This document shows, piece after piece, positions 15,103 through 22,410 of a DNA stretch of 27,855 nucleotides. The stretch is from Phycisphaerales bacterium UBA3158 (lineage in GTDB: Bacteria > Planctomycetota > Phycisphaerae > Phycisphaerales > SM1A02). The number at the start of each line of letters is the position of its first letter. Within the stretch, counting starts at the first letter, position 1. The notes beneath the pieces are model-generated. The model saw only the letters and a program-made list of their open reading frames with translations, had not been told where the DNA came from and searched no databases. The stretch is from the NCBI GenBank assembly GCA_002364555.1, contig DEYM01000098.1:1-27855 (forward strand), in the 5' to 3' direction. Both the position numbers and the translations under genes were made by a program.

Positions 15103-17087
15103 ACCTGCTGACACCATGGTCGGGCTTCTTCCTGCTCATAGGCATCGTGCCTCCGCTGCTTCTGATGTACTTCCTCAAGCTTCGACGTCGAACGCTCCCC
15201 ATCTCGAGCACGCTTCTGTGGTTCACGTCGACGGAGGATCTCCAGGCCAACTCGCCTTTTCAGCGGCTCCGCAGGAATCTTCTGCTTCTGCTTCAACTCG
15301 TCGTCCTTCTGCTGCTGGTGCTCGCCGTGATGCAACCTCGCATGGAGGGAAGAGGTGGTGCCGGTGGCAGGACCGTCCTGATGATCGATCGTTCCGGTTC
15401 GATGGCCGCGACCGATGGCGATCAAACCGGACGTTCGCGTCTTGAAGTCGCCAGGGAACGTGCTCGCGATGCCGTCGACAGGCTGCATCCGGGTGGTTTG
15501 TTCGCCAGCGGTGATGGTGAGACCATGATTCTCTCGTTCGACGAGGATGCCGAGATCCTCCAGCCATTCACGGACTCGAGGGTCCAGTTGCTGGAGGCCA
15601 TCGACAGGATCGAGGGGTCCCATGGAAGAAGTCTCATCCAGGAGGCGCTTCAGCTGGCTCGCGTCTATTCGATCAACACGAATCCCGATGATCCCGAAGC
15701 GCCGCAGTTGACTCCGGCGGATCTCGAACTCTTCAGTGACGGGCGTCTGCAGGATCTTGACGATCAGGTTCTCAGGGGGGAATCCCTCACGTTCCATCGC
15801 ATCGGCAGCGACGATCCCGACAACATGGCCGTCATGCAGCTGGCTGCCGAGCGGCCCTGGGATCGACCATCGATGATTGAAGTCTTCGTCTCCATTGGAA
15901 ACTTCGGTATGCAATCCTCGAAGGTCGACGTTCAATTGTCGGTGGATGGCCAGGTCCGATCCATCCAGGAGCTGGACATGCCGACCTCCAGCTCGGATGG
16001 CCCCGGCAGACGAAGTCTGGTCTTCTCCCCATTCGAGCTGGCAAGAGGTGCCGTCATAGAGGTGGCCCTGATCAGGGAGGATGACCTTCCAGTCGACGAC
16101 AGCGCCGTGCTCGTCGTTCCGCCTCAGCGGCCATTGTCGGTTGTGATCGTCAGCGATGGTCGGCAGCTTCTATCGAGGATCCTGAACGGTTTCGGGCTGG
16201 CATCACTGGATGTGTACACCCCGGCGCAATGGCGGGAACGTCCACCGGAACAGTCTTGGGATGTCGTCGTGTTCGACAACGTGTCGGCAGAGGGTATTCC
16301 CGGTGTGCCGACGCTTTCGATCGGCAAGGCTCCGAAGACTGATGTGCTCAGGCCCTACGGTCTGCAGCTGGAATCGCAGGTGTCGCTGGAGGCGGAGGCC
16401 CGGCATCCGATCATGCGGCACGTCGAGACGGGATCCCTGTATGTCCAGAAGACGCAGGCATTGCAACCTGATGAATCGGTCGAGGTTCTCCTGACGGGCA
16501 CTCGGAATCCTCTGATCATGGCCTGGGAGCGGGGGCGTGTACCCCATGTGCACGTCGCCTTTGATCCCGTCGAGTCGAACTGGCCGTATGAACCGGGATT
16601 CGTCGCCTTCCTCTACAACACCGTGGATTGGCTGGGACACAGCAATGCAGCCGTTGTGGAGGGGCAGTCGGATCTCGGGCAGATGCTTCGATTCATGGTT
16701 CCCGGTGATCAGGAGGAAGTGACACTGAGACGTCCGGATGGTTCCACGAAGTCTCTCGTGGTCGATTCCGAAGGTATGGCGGGCTGGGGGCCACTGGCCT
16801 TGTCTGGGCTGCATGTGCTCGAGATCGATGGTCCGATCGAAGGATTCCAATACAGATCCGTACGATTTCCCGCGGAGTCCGAATCGATCATCGAACCAGT
16901 GGAATCCATCATGATCGGTCAGGAGGAGGTCCAGGCCACCCAAGGTGGCGTCAAGGGATATGTGCCCATGTGGCCATGGGCGATCGCAGCGGCGTTGATC
17001 ATGCTGATGTTCGAGTGGTGGATCTGGAATGCCAGAGTGGGTGGTCAGCAGCCCAGGGCGATCATGGACCGTTCACGATCGAGTTGA
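15099..17087 (+). CDS. BatA-like membrane protein with VWA domain
   Basis: The 662-residue protein starts at the ATG overlapping the DUF58 stop (ATGA). The upstream in-frame extension to 14982 lies wholly inside DUF58 and encodes arginine/serine-rich shadow sequence. The N-terminus is the BatA (aerotolerance regulator) type: a helix beginning FFLLIGIVPPLLLMYFL, then LKLRRRTLPISSTLLWF, then a second helix (LLLLLQLVVLLLLVLAVMQP). A VWA domain follows with MIDAS DRSGSM (near residue 95). The large remaining part is predicted to be extracytoplasmic, and a C-terminal helix (PWAIAAALIMLMFEWWIW) ends the protein near residue 650. BatA/BatB-type proteins are membrane partners of MoxR systems. At 662 residues it is about twice the length of classical BatA and closer to the long planctomycete versions. 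Confidence 0.9.
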   Translation: MNLLTPWSGFFLLIGIVPPLLLMYFLKLRRRTLPISSTLLWFTSTEDLQANSPFQRLRRNLLLLLQLVVLLLLVLAVMQPRMEGRGGAGGRTVLMIDRSGSMAATDGDQTGRSRLEVARERARDAVDRLHPGGLFASGDGETMILSFDEDAEILQPFTDSRVQLLEAIDRIEGSHGRSLIQEALQLARVYSINTNPDDPEAPQLTPADLELFSDGRLQDLDDQVLRGESLTFHRIGSDDPDNMAVMQLAAERPWDRPSMIEVFVSIGNFGMQSSKVDVQLSVDGQVRSIQELDMPTSSSDGPGRRSLVFSPFELARGAVIEVALIREDDLPVDDSAVLVVPPQRPLSVVIVSDGRQLLSRILNGFGLASLDVYTPAQWRERPPEQSWDVVVFDNVSAEGIPGVPTLSIGKAPKTDVLRPYGLQLESQVSLEAEARHPIMRHVETGSLYVQKTQALQPDESVEVLLTGTRNPLIMAWERGRVPHVHVAFDPVESNWPYEPGFVAFLYNTVDWLGHSNAAVVEGQSDLGQMLRFMVPGDQEEVTLRRPDGSTKSLVVDSEGMAGWGPLALSGLHVLEIDGPIEGFQYRSVRFPAESESIIEPVESIMIGQEEVQATQGGVKGYVPMWPWAIAAALIMLMFEWWIWNARVGGQQPRAIMDRSRSS

Positions 17088-17094
17088 GTCCCGA

Positions 17095-17136
17095 TGCTAC
17101 ACTTCCCCGCAACCATCAACTCCATAACGTGAGGAA
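17095..17136 (+). promoter_or_regulatory. Candidate extended -10 promoter and ribosome binding site of the TPR-YggX gene
   Basis: TGCTACACT (17095-17103) fits an extended -10 (TGn then TACACT) starting eight bases after the BatA-like gene ends. No good -35 is seen at normal spacing. GAGGAA (17131-17136) lies nine bases before the ATG at 17146. This gene may therefore be transcribed separately from the MoxR cassette as well as by read-through. Confidence 0.45.
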
Positions 17137-17145
17137 GCAAGACCA

Positions 17146-17766
17146 ATGGCGACGCTTGAGGAACGAATTGCTCAATACGAAAACATGGCTGAAGCCGATC
17201 CCGACAACGAGATGGCGCATTTCAGTCTCGGCTCGGCGTATCTCAAGGCCGGTCGGGCCGCCGAAGCCGCCGTCAGTCTGGAGAGATGTCTCGAAATCAA
17301 CGAGGACATGAGCAAGGCCTGGCAGCTCTGTGGTGAAGCGTTGATTGAAGCTGGATGGTCCGACAAGGCCGTGGTCACGCTTGAAAAGGGATACGTGGTG
17401 GCCGCTTCCAAGGGCGATCTGCTTCCACGTGATGCGATCGCCGAGCTGCTCAAGTCCATCGGCCGCCAGCCGCCCGAGCTGGAGGGGCAGGCTCAGGCCG
17501 ATGCCGCTGCAATGTCCGGTTCCTTCATCTGCAAGCAGACTGGTCGAGCTGGCACGGAGCTTGATGGTCCACCTTTCCGTGGACCGGTGGGCGTCTGGAT
17601 CTCGGAGAACATCTCCGTGCAGACATGGAGTGAGTGGGTCGATCATGGAACCAAGGTGATCAACGAGTTGCGGCTCGATCTTTCCAAGGACGAGGATTCC
17701 GCCACCTATGACCAGCACATGTGCGAGTTTCTGGGTGTTCCTGAGGAAATCGCAGCTGAAGCCTGA
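17146..17766 (+). CDS. TPR protein with C-terminal Fe(II)-trafficking (YggX-like) domain
   Basis: The 206-residue protein has two recognisable parts. Residues of about 5-105 form two to three tetratricopeptide repeats, for example DPDNEMAHFSLGSAYLKAGR and MSKAWQLCGEALIEAGW, which is a protein-binding scaffold. Residues of about 126-203 resemble the YggX family. A cysteine (residue about 128, FICKQTGRAG) and the order PPFRGPVGVWISENIS, QTWSEWVDHGTKVINELRL, then a C-terminal HMCEFL correspond to E. coli YggX positions CTFLQREAEG, ELGKRIYNEIS, WAQWQHKQTMLINEKKL and VNFL. YggX is linked to iron supply for Fe-S cluster repair under oxidative stress. The ATG has GAGGAA upstream. It follows the MoxR/BatA cassette and precedes pyrD. 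The YggX assignment rests on motif order and should be confirmed by a profile search. Confidence 0.8.
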   Translation: MATLEERIAQYENMAEADPDNEMAHFSLGSAYLKAGRAAEAAVSLERCLEINEDMSKAWQLCGEALIEAGWSDKAVVTLEKGYVVAASKGDLLPRDAIAELLKSIGRQPPELEGQAQADAAAMSGSFICKQTGRAGTELDGPPFRGPVGVWISENISVQTWSEWVDHGTKVINELRLDLSKDEDSATYDQHMCEFLGVPEEIAAEA

Positions 17767-17773
17767 AGCCACG

Positions 17774-17779
17774 TATCAT
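17774..17779 (+). promoter_or_regulatory. Candidate -10 of pyrD, leaderless geometry
   Basis: TATCAT ends seven bases before the pyrD ATG at 17787. The interval CTGACCC has no Shine-Dalgarno. No clear -35 is seen, so the call rests mainly on the recurrence of this spacing in the window. Confidence 0.35.
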
Positions 17780-17786
17780 CTGACCC

Positions 17787-18728
17787 ATGTCTGAACTTTC
17801 AGTCACGCTTGCCGGAGTCGAGTTGGGTAGCCCGCTGGTGGCGGCTGCCGGTGCCGCAGGCAGTGGCCCGGAGCTGCTCGAAGTCGTTCCGAGGGGAACG
17901 TTCGGCGCGATAACCACCAAGTCGATCACACCCGAATGCCGTGATGGCCATCCTCCCTGGCGGCTCATCGAGTTGCCGACTGGAATGCTCAACGCGGTGG
18001 GGCTGGCCAATCCCGGCCTGGATGCGTTCATGACGGAGGTGGTCCCCAGCCTCGATCCGAACGGCCCCGTGTTCATCGGTTCCATGGCGGGACATTCGAT
18101 CGATGACTACGTCACCGTCGCCAGCGCATTCGATTCGGTCGATAGCCTGCCGCTGGTCGAGGCCAACATGTCCTGTCCCAACACCGGAACCGGGCGGCAG
18201 TTCACGGATGATCCGATGGCGATGCGTGAAGCCGTCTCGGCAATCAAGTCCCAACTCAAGCAGACGCCGTTGTTGGTCAAGGTTCCGTTGGAGATGACGC
18301 CCGGCTATCCGATCGCCATGGCCGCCATCGAGGGTGGGGCGGACGCGCTGACGATGATCAACACCGTTCCAGCCATGTCGATCGATGTGGATACGCGTCG
18401 ACCGAGACTTTCCAATGGTTCCGGTGGCCTGAGTGGTCCGGCGATCCATCAACTGGCCGTGAGGATGGTGGCTGGTGTACGGGCCTGCTTCGATGAAGGA
18501 CAGTGTCCGTCCATTCTGGGGCTTGGCGGCGTCACCCGATGGAGCGACGCGGCGGAGCTCATTCTCGCCGGCGCCTCCGCGGTCGGTCTCGCGACGGCGC
18601 TCTTCGCCGATCCCAGGCTGGCTGTCAGGGTCGGGCGTGGACTGGAGCGTTGGGTTCGGCGTCAGGGAGTTTCCGGCGTCTCGGAACTCATCGGTGCCGT
18701 TCACGACGAACCGACGATTCCCGGATGA
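17787..18728 (+). CDS. pyrD: Dihydroorotate dehydrogenase, class 1 (1B-like)
   Basis: Oxidises dihydroorotate to orotate in pyrimidine synthesis, using FMN. The 313-residue protein has the substrate/FMN motifs ITTKSITPE (about 42-50) and GMLNAVGLANPG (66-77), and NMSCPNTG with the catalytic base Cys130. Class 2 enzymes have Ser there, so this is class 1. MINTVPAMSIDVDTRRPRL and GGLSGPAI are typical of class 1B, which normally pairs with the electron-transfer subunit PyrK. No pyrK is in the window. The start at 17787 fits the family, only 20 bases after the TPR-YggX gene. Its 3' end overlaps convergent murD by 28 bp. Confidence 0.92.
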   Translation: MSELSVTLAGVELGSPLVAAAGAAGSGPELLEVVPRGTFGAITTKSITPECRDGHPPWRLIELPTGMLNAVGLANPGLDAFMTEVVPSLDPNGPVFIGSMAGHSIDDYVTVASAFDSVDSLPLVEANMSCPNTGTGRQFTDDPMAMREAVSAIKSQLKQTPLLVKVPLEMTPGYPIAMAAIEGGADALTMINTVPAMSIDVDTRRPRLSNGSGGLSGPAIHQLAVRMVAGVRACFDEGQCPSILGLGGVTRWSDAAELILAGASAVGLATALFADPRLAVRVGRGLERWVRRQGVSGVSELIGAVHDEPTIPG

Positions 18729-19990
18729 TCGACGACCAGATCACGAAAGGCGTCTCCACGAGCCTCGTAGTTCGGGAACTGGTCCCACGAGGCGCAGCCC
18801 GGGCTCAGAAGCAGGAGATCGTCGGGTTGCATCCTCGGGATCGCGGTCTCGACGGCGGTTCGGAGATCGCCGCAGCGATGCGTCTGTGGACCTGCCGACG
18901 CGGCAAGTGACGGACCGGTGGTCCCGATCGTGTAGAGCCCGGCGAGTCTTTCCGAGATCGATCCGATCGACTCGAGTGAGACGCCCTTGTCGTAGCCACC
19001 TGCGATCAGATGTATCCGCGAGTGGTGGGGTGAGAAGGCATCGATCGCAAGCAGCGTGGCTTCGGGAGTGGTCGACTTGGAGTCATTGAAGAACCGGCCA
19101 TCGGCATCGACGGCCTCGAGTCGATGGGGGAGCCCCGGAAAGTCGGCCAGCCCGCGTGCGGCATCGCCGGGATCGATACCCGTTGCAGCGGAGGCGACCA
19201 TGACGGCCAGATGCGCATTGTCCTGATTGTGACGCCCTGGAATTGTCAGGGGAATGGGTGTGGCTCTTCTTGAAACATGATCTCCTCGAAGGCAGTTCTC
19301 GCCGGGCAGCTGATCCCGCGTGATCTGCTCCTTGCACATGACATAGTGTTTCTGATCCCCATGCCAATCGAGATGGTTGGGGGAGATGTTGGTCATCACG
19401 GCGATTCCAGGAGACCAGCCCGGTTCATTCGTGGCCTCCTCGTGCAGCCACCACAGCATCGCGCTGGAGAGCTCGAGTACCGCCCAGGAATCCACCGGCA
19501 TGGTTGCGACACCGCCCAGCAGACTGCCACCGATGTTCCCTCCCAGATGCGAATCGATCCCATTGGCGATCAGGGTGTGGTGGATCATGGAAGCGGTGGT
19601 CGATTTTCCATTCGTACCCGTGACTCCTATGACGCGGCGACGGTCCAGTTGACGAACCAGCAGGGAGATTTCGGTCGTGACGGGTATGCCATGCTCACGA
19701 GCGATGTTCAGGAATGGATTGTTCCAGGGAAGGGGTACCGCCGGATTGGCGATGACCAGATCGGTATCCATGAAGTCCTTGGTCTCATGCGAGCCCAGTT
19801 GAAGCGTCAGCTGTCCGGTTCCAATGGCCTCTTCGAGTTCCTTCAGAGGGGCGACAAGGGCCTTCTCCTGGGCCAGGTCCGTCAGCAGAACCGGGCAGCC
19901 CCGCTCGAGGAGCCAGCGGGTTACCCCTAGTCCACCACCGAAGCGACCCAGTCCCATCACGGTGCATCGAGTTTCCTTGTCCGGAATCAT
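18701..19990 (-). CDS. murD: UDP-N-acetylmuramoyl-L-alanine--D-glutamate ligase
   Basis: Adds D-glutamate to UDP-MurNAc-L-Ala in cytoplasmic peptidoglycan precursor synthesis. At 429 residues it is a normal length. The N-terminal Rossmann-like domain has VMGLGRFGGG. The central ligase domain has the P-loop GVTGTNGKSTT (122-132) and NISPNHLDWHG. The C-terminal domain has HRLEAV, NDSKSTTPEATL, LIAGGYDKG and LLSPGCASWDQFPNYEARG, all MurD hallmarks. It lies alone, away from a dcw cluster, and convergent with pyrD. The ATG at 19990 is preceded by TAAACT and six bases, with no Shine-Dalgarno. The presence of murD and murA indicates that this organism makes peptidoglycan. Confidence 0.95.
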   Translation of the reverse strand: MIPDKETRCTVMGLGRFGGGLGVTRWLLERGCPVLLTDLAQEKALVAPLKELEEAIGTGQLTLQLGSHETKDFMDTDLVIANPAVPLPWNNPFLNIAREHGIPVTTEISLLVRQLDRRRVIGVTGTNGKSTTASMIHHTLIANGIDSHLGGNIGGSLLGGVATMPVDSWAVLELSSAMLWWLHEEATNEPGWSPGIAVMTNISPNHLDWHGDQKHYVMCKEQITRDQLPGENCLRGDHVSRRATPIPLTIPGRHNQDNAHLAVMVASAATGIDPGDAARGLADFPGLPHRLEAVDADGRFFNDSKSTTPEATLLAIDAFSPHHSRIHLIAGGYDKGVSLESIGSISERLAGLYTIGTTGPSLAASAGPQTHRCGDLRTAVETAIPRMQPDDLLLLSPGCASWDQFPNYEARGDAFRDLVVDHPGIVGSS

Positions 19991-19996
19991 TCGTCG

Positions 19997-20002
19997 AGTT
20001 TA
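19997..20002 (-). promoter_or_regulatory. Candidate -10 of murD, leaderless geometry
   Basis: On the minus strand, TAAACT (20002-19997) is followed by CGACGA and then the ATG at 19990, exactly the spacing seen for the glutamate dehydrogenase gene. A start six to seven bases after the hexamer would put the 5' end at or beside the start codon. No good -35 is seen 16-18 bases upstream. Confidence 0.45.
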
Positions 20003-20070
20003 CGACGTGATGGCTTCTTCGGGATTACCATTCCATCACGGGACCCATCGAAGAACAGGGCAGGAGCCTG

Positions 20071-20790
20071 ATGCAACAAGAGAACGAGCCACAATCCAGT
20101 CCGCCCCAGGAGCAGCCCTCTTCCCGGGAACCCTCCAGGATCTCCAGTCTGGCTGTGGTGGCGATGGTGCTGGCCTGCCTTCCATGCCCGCCGGTGAGCC
20201 TTCTGGGGGCGGTGCTGGGCCTCATGGCGCTGAGCCGAATCAAGCAATCCAAGGGTGCGATGACGGGCATTCGCCTGGCGAGGCTCTCGATCGTCGTCGG
20301 CGTGGCGGTGAGCCTGGTCAGTGTCATTCTCCTGAGCATGTTCCAGTCGTATGTCGAACGTGGCCAGGAGGAAGGCATCTCGGAGGCGGTCCACACCTTC
20401 GTGGTCGAGTCGATCAATGACAATGCGAGCGGCGCGCTCGCTCAGTGGGATCTTCAGGGGCACCCGATCTCGGTCGAACAGGTCGAGGTTTTCGGAAGTG
20501 ATGTGGAGGAACGATTTGGATCCTTCAAGTCACTCCGGGTTGGCAAGGTGAGTCCCGCGGCCGACATGTCGCTTCTCAAGGCGGGGCTCGATGCCTGGTT
20601 GATCTTCGAATTCGAATCGGGAACTCGCAATGGTTCTGGACGATTTCTCCTTGTACCCAGAGTGGGAACGTTTTCCCTTGGAATTCGCATGCAGAGTCTC
20701 AGGATCGAGGATACGGACGGCATGCTGTCGATTCCACCAGTGAAGCCCTCGAATGCGAACGGCACGACTGATGGGGCGGTGCAGTCATGA
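20071..20790 (+). CDS. DUF4190-like membrane protein, first of a tandem pair
   Basis: The 239-residue protein has a Gln/Glu/Pro-rich N-terminal tail of about 20 residues. A DUF4190-like hairpin of two helices (about 27-55 and 71-92) follows, with CPPVSLLGAVLGLMALSRIK. The remaining ~140-residue domain lies outside the cytoplasm if both ends follow the usual topology. An AGGAG (20062-20066) lies four bases before the ATG, so translation start is clear. It heads the cluster containing the Mla-type ATPase and MCE protein, and overlaps the next gene by 4 bp (ATGA). The next gene has the same helix motif, so the two probably arose by duplication. The function is unknown; its position suggests a link to MCE lipid transport. 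Confidence 0.8.
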   Translation: MQQENEPQSSPPQEQPSSREPSRISSLAVVAMVLACLPCPPVSLLGAVLGLMALSRIKQSKGAMTGIRLARLSIVVGVAVSLVSVILLSMFQSYVERGQEEGISEAVHTFVVESINDNASGALAQWDLQGHPISVEQVEVFGSDVEERFGSFKSLRVGKVSPAADMSLLKAGLDAWLIFEFESGTRNGSGRFLLVPRVGTFSLGIRMQSLRIEDTDGMLSIPPVKPSNANGTTDGAVQS

Positions 20791-21440
20791 CACGGGACAA
20801 GGCCGGAACATGGAGCCCATGGTCGCTGGTTGCGTTGGCCTGTTCCGTCGGACTGTGTCCGGCGGTGACGATGCTCGGTGTCGTCTTCGGGCTCATCGCC
20901 ATTCGGGATATCAAGATTCATGCTCGTCGCGGTTTTCGTGTGGCGATCGTTGCCATCGTGATTGGTCTGGTCGTCACGCCGCTGACCACATTCGGACTCG
21001 TCTGGTGGAATACCTCGGTTCGAGAGCCGATGCTGCATGGTCCTGTAGTAGGGTTGCAGGCCGCTCAGAACGGCGACGTGACGGTTCTGCTGGGACAATT
21101 CGAGGACGGTGTCGGTACAGCCAACGAAGCCTCGGGCTTCATCAGGCAGATGACGGAGCGATACGGAACCCTGCAGTCGATTGATCAGGATCCCGACCGG
21201 GAGGCCGCATGGAGTCCCGATGGCTGGTCCATTTCGGTACCCTACATGCTGACTTTCAGCACGGGTATCATCAAGGGTGAGGCCCAGTACGTCGTCTTCA
21301 GTGTGAATGAAGGGCAGCGTAAGCCGGTCTTCCGATTCTCCTGGATCCACATGGGGAAAGATCCGGACCTCCTGTTTCCCGTATCCGCTCGCGATTCGAT
21401 GCAGTCAGGCAGCAAAGGGCAAGATGGAAACCAAGGATGA
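20787..21440 (+). CDS. DUF4190-like membrane protein, second of a tandem pair
   Basis: The 217-residue protein resembles its upstream neighbour. After a short N-terminus comes a helix with CPAVTMLGVVFGLIAIRDIK (about 27-46), which corresponds to CPPVSLLGAVLGLMALSRIK next door. A second helix (about 53-75) and a ~140-residue extracytoplasmic part follow, with an opening WWNTSVREPMLHGPVVGLQ. Its ATG overlaps the previous stop. Its end overlaps the start of the ATPase gene by 17 bp, so the whole cluster is probably one operon. No enzymatic motif is visible. Confidence 0.8.
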   Translation: MTRDKAGTWSPWSLVALACSVGLCPAVTMLGVVFGLIAIRDIKIHARRGFRVAIVAIVIGLVVTPLTTFGLVWWNTSVREPMLHGPVVGLQAAQNGDVTVLLGQFEDGVGTANEASGFIRQMTERYGTLQSIDQDPDREAAWSPDGWSISVPYMLTFSTGIIKGEAQYVVFSVNEGQRKPVFRFSWIHMGKDPDLLFPVSARDSMQSGSKGQDGNQG

Positions 21441-22410
21441 ATTCGTCATTGAGATTGAGGATCTCGTCAAGAGATTCGGAGGCCAGACGGTCCTCGATGG
21501 CATCAATCTGAAGATCCGACCCGGAGAGACCATGGTCATCATGGGTGGTTCCGGCTGCGGCAAATCGACGCTGCTTCGTCACATGGTCGGCTCACTTCAT
21601 CCGGATGAGGGTTGCGTCAAGCTCTTCGGGAATGTTCTGGCGGACATGTCCGAATCCGAGTTGGATGAGACTCGAAAGCAGTTCGGAATCCTGTTCCAGT
21701 CGGGGGCCTTGTTCCAGTCGTTGTCCGTTGGCGACAATGTCTCCCTCATTCTCGAGGAGCATACGGATCTGGACGCCGCCATCATCGACTTCATGGTCAA
21801 GATCAAGTTGGAGCTCGTGGATCTGCGGGAAGCGGCCCACAAGTTTCCCGCCCAGATCAGTGGCGGCATGAAGAAGCGAGCTGGATTGGCCAGGGCGTTG
21901 GCACTGGATCCAAAGATCCTCTTCTACGACGAACCCAGTGCCGGCCTCGATCCGGTCACATCCGCATCGATCGATCGACTGATCATCGATTTGACGAGAA
22001 AGCTGGGTGTCGCCAGTGTGGTCGTCACCCACGAGATGGACTCGGCCTTCGAGATCGCGGATCGCATGGCGATGCTCCATAAGGGGCGTGTGCTGATGCT
22101 TGACGACACAGAGGCATTCGAGAAGTTGCGAGACTGGCCTCAGGATCGTCTGGAGGAACTGGATGAGGATCATCAGCTGATTCGTCAGTTCCTTCGTGGT
22201 GATGCCGAGGGGCCGTTGACGGAGGATACCGATGGCGAGAGCAGCTACGCTGCTGATCTCCTTGGCATCGACAACAGCAAGTTGACGGGTGGGCGATCGA
22301 TTCAGACGACTCGTCGAGTTCCGATCCCGGGCAAGAGCAATGGTTTCCTCAAGCGTTTGATTCCCGGTGGCTCACGAACATCAAGTAAGCAAGGACAGAG
22401 CAACTCATGA
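21424..22410 (+). CDS. ABC transporter ATPase, MlaF type
   Basis: ATP-hydrolysing subunit of an MCE-type lipid transporter, on the cytoplasmic face of the inner membrane. The chosen ATG (21424) gives 328 residues and begins METKDEFVIEIEDLVKRFGG. The reading upstream to 21307 is inside the preceding gene. It has Walker A GGSGCGKSTL (about 40-49), a Q-loop in FGILFQSGALFQSLSV, the signature ISGGMKKRAGLARAL and Walker B ILFYDEPSAGLDP (about 165-177), all typical of MlaF. It also has the switch His in VVVTHEM. The C-terminal ~75 residues are a Ser/Gly/Arg-rich extension beyond the usual MlaF length of about 265-270. It overlaps the MCE gene by 4 bp. No MlaE-like permease gene is adjacent. Confidence 0.93.
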   Translation: METKDEFVIEIEDLVKRFGGQTVLDGINLKIRPGETMVIMGGSGCGKSTLLRHMVGSLHPDEGCVKLFGNVLADMSESELDETRKQFGILFQSGALFQSLSVGDNVSLILEEHTDLDAAIIDFMVKIKLELVDLREAAHKFPAQISGGMKKRAGLARALALDPKILFYDEPSAGLDPVTSASIDRLIIDLTRKLGVASVVVTHEMDSAFEIADRMAMLHKGRVLMLDDTEAFEKLRDWPQDRLEELDEDHQLIRQFLRGDAEGPLTEDTDGESSYAADLLGIDNSKLTGGRSIQTTRRVPIPGKSNGFLKRLIPGGSRTSSKQGQSNS

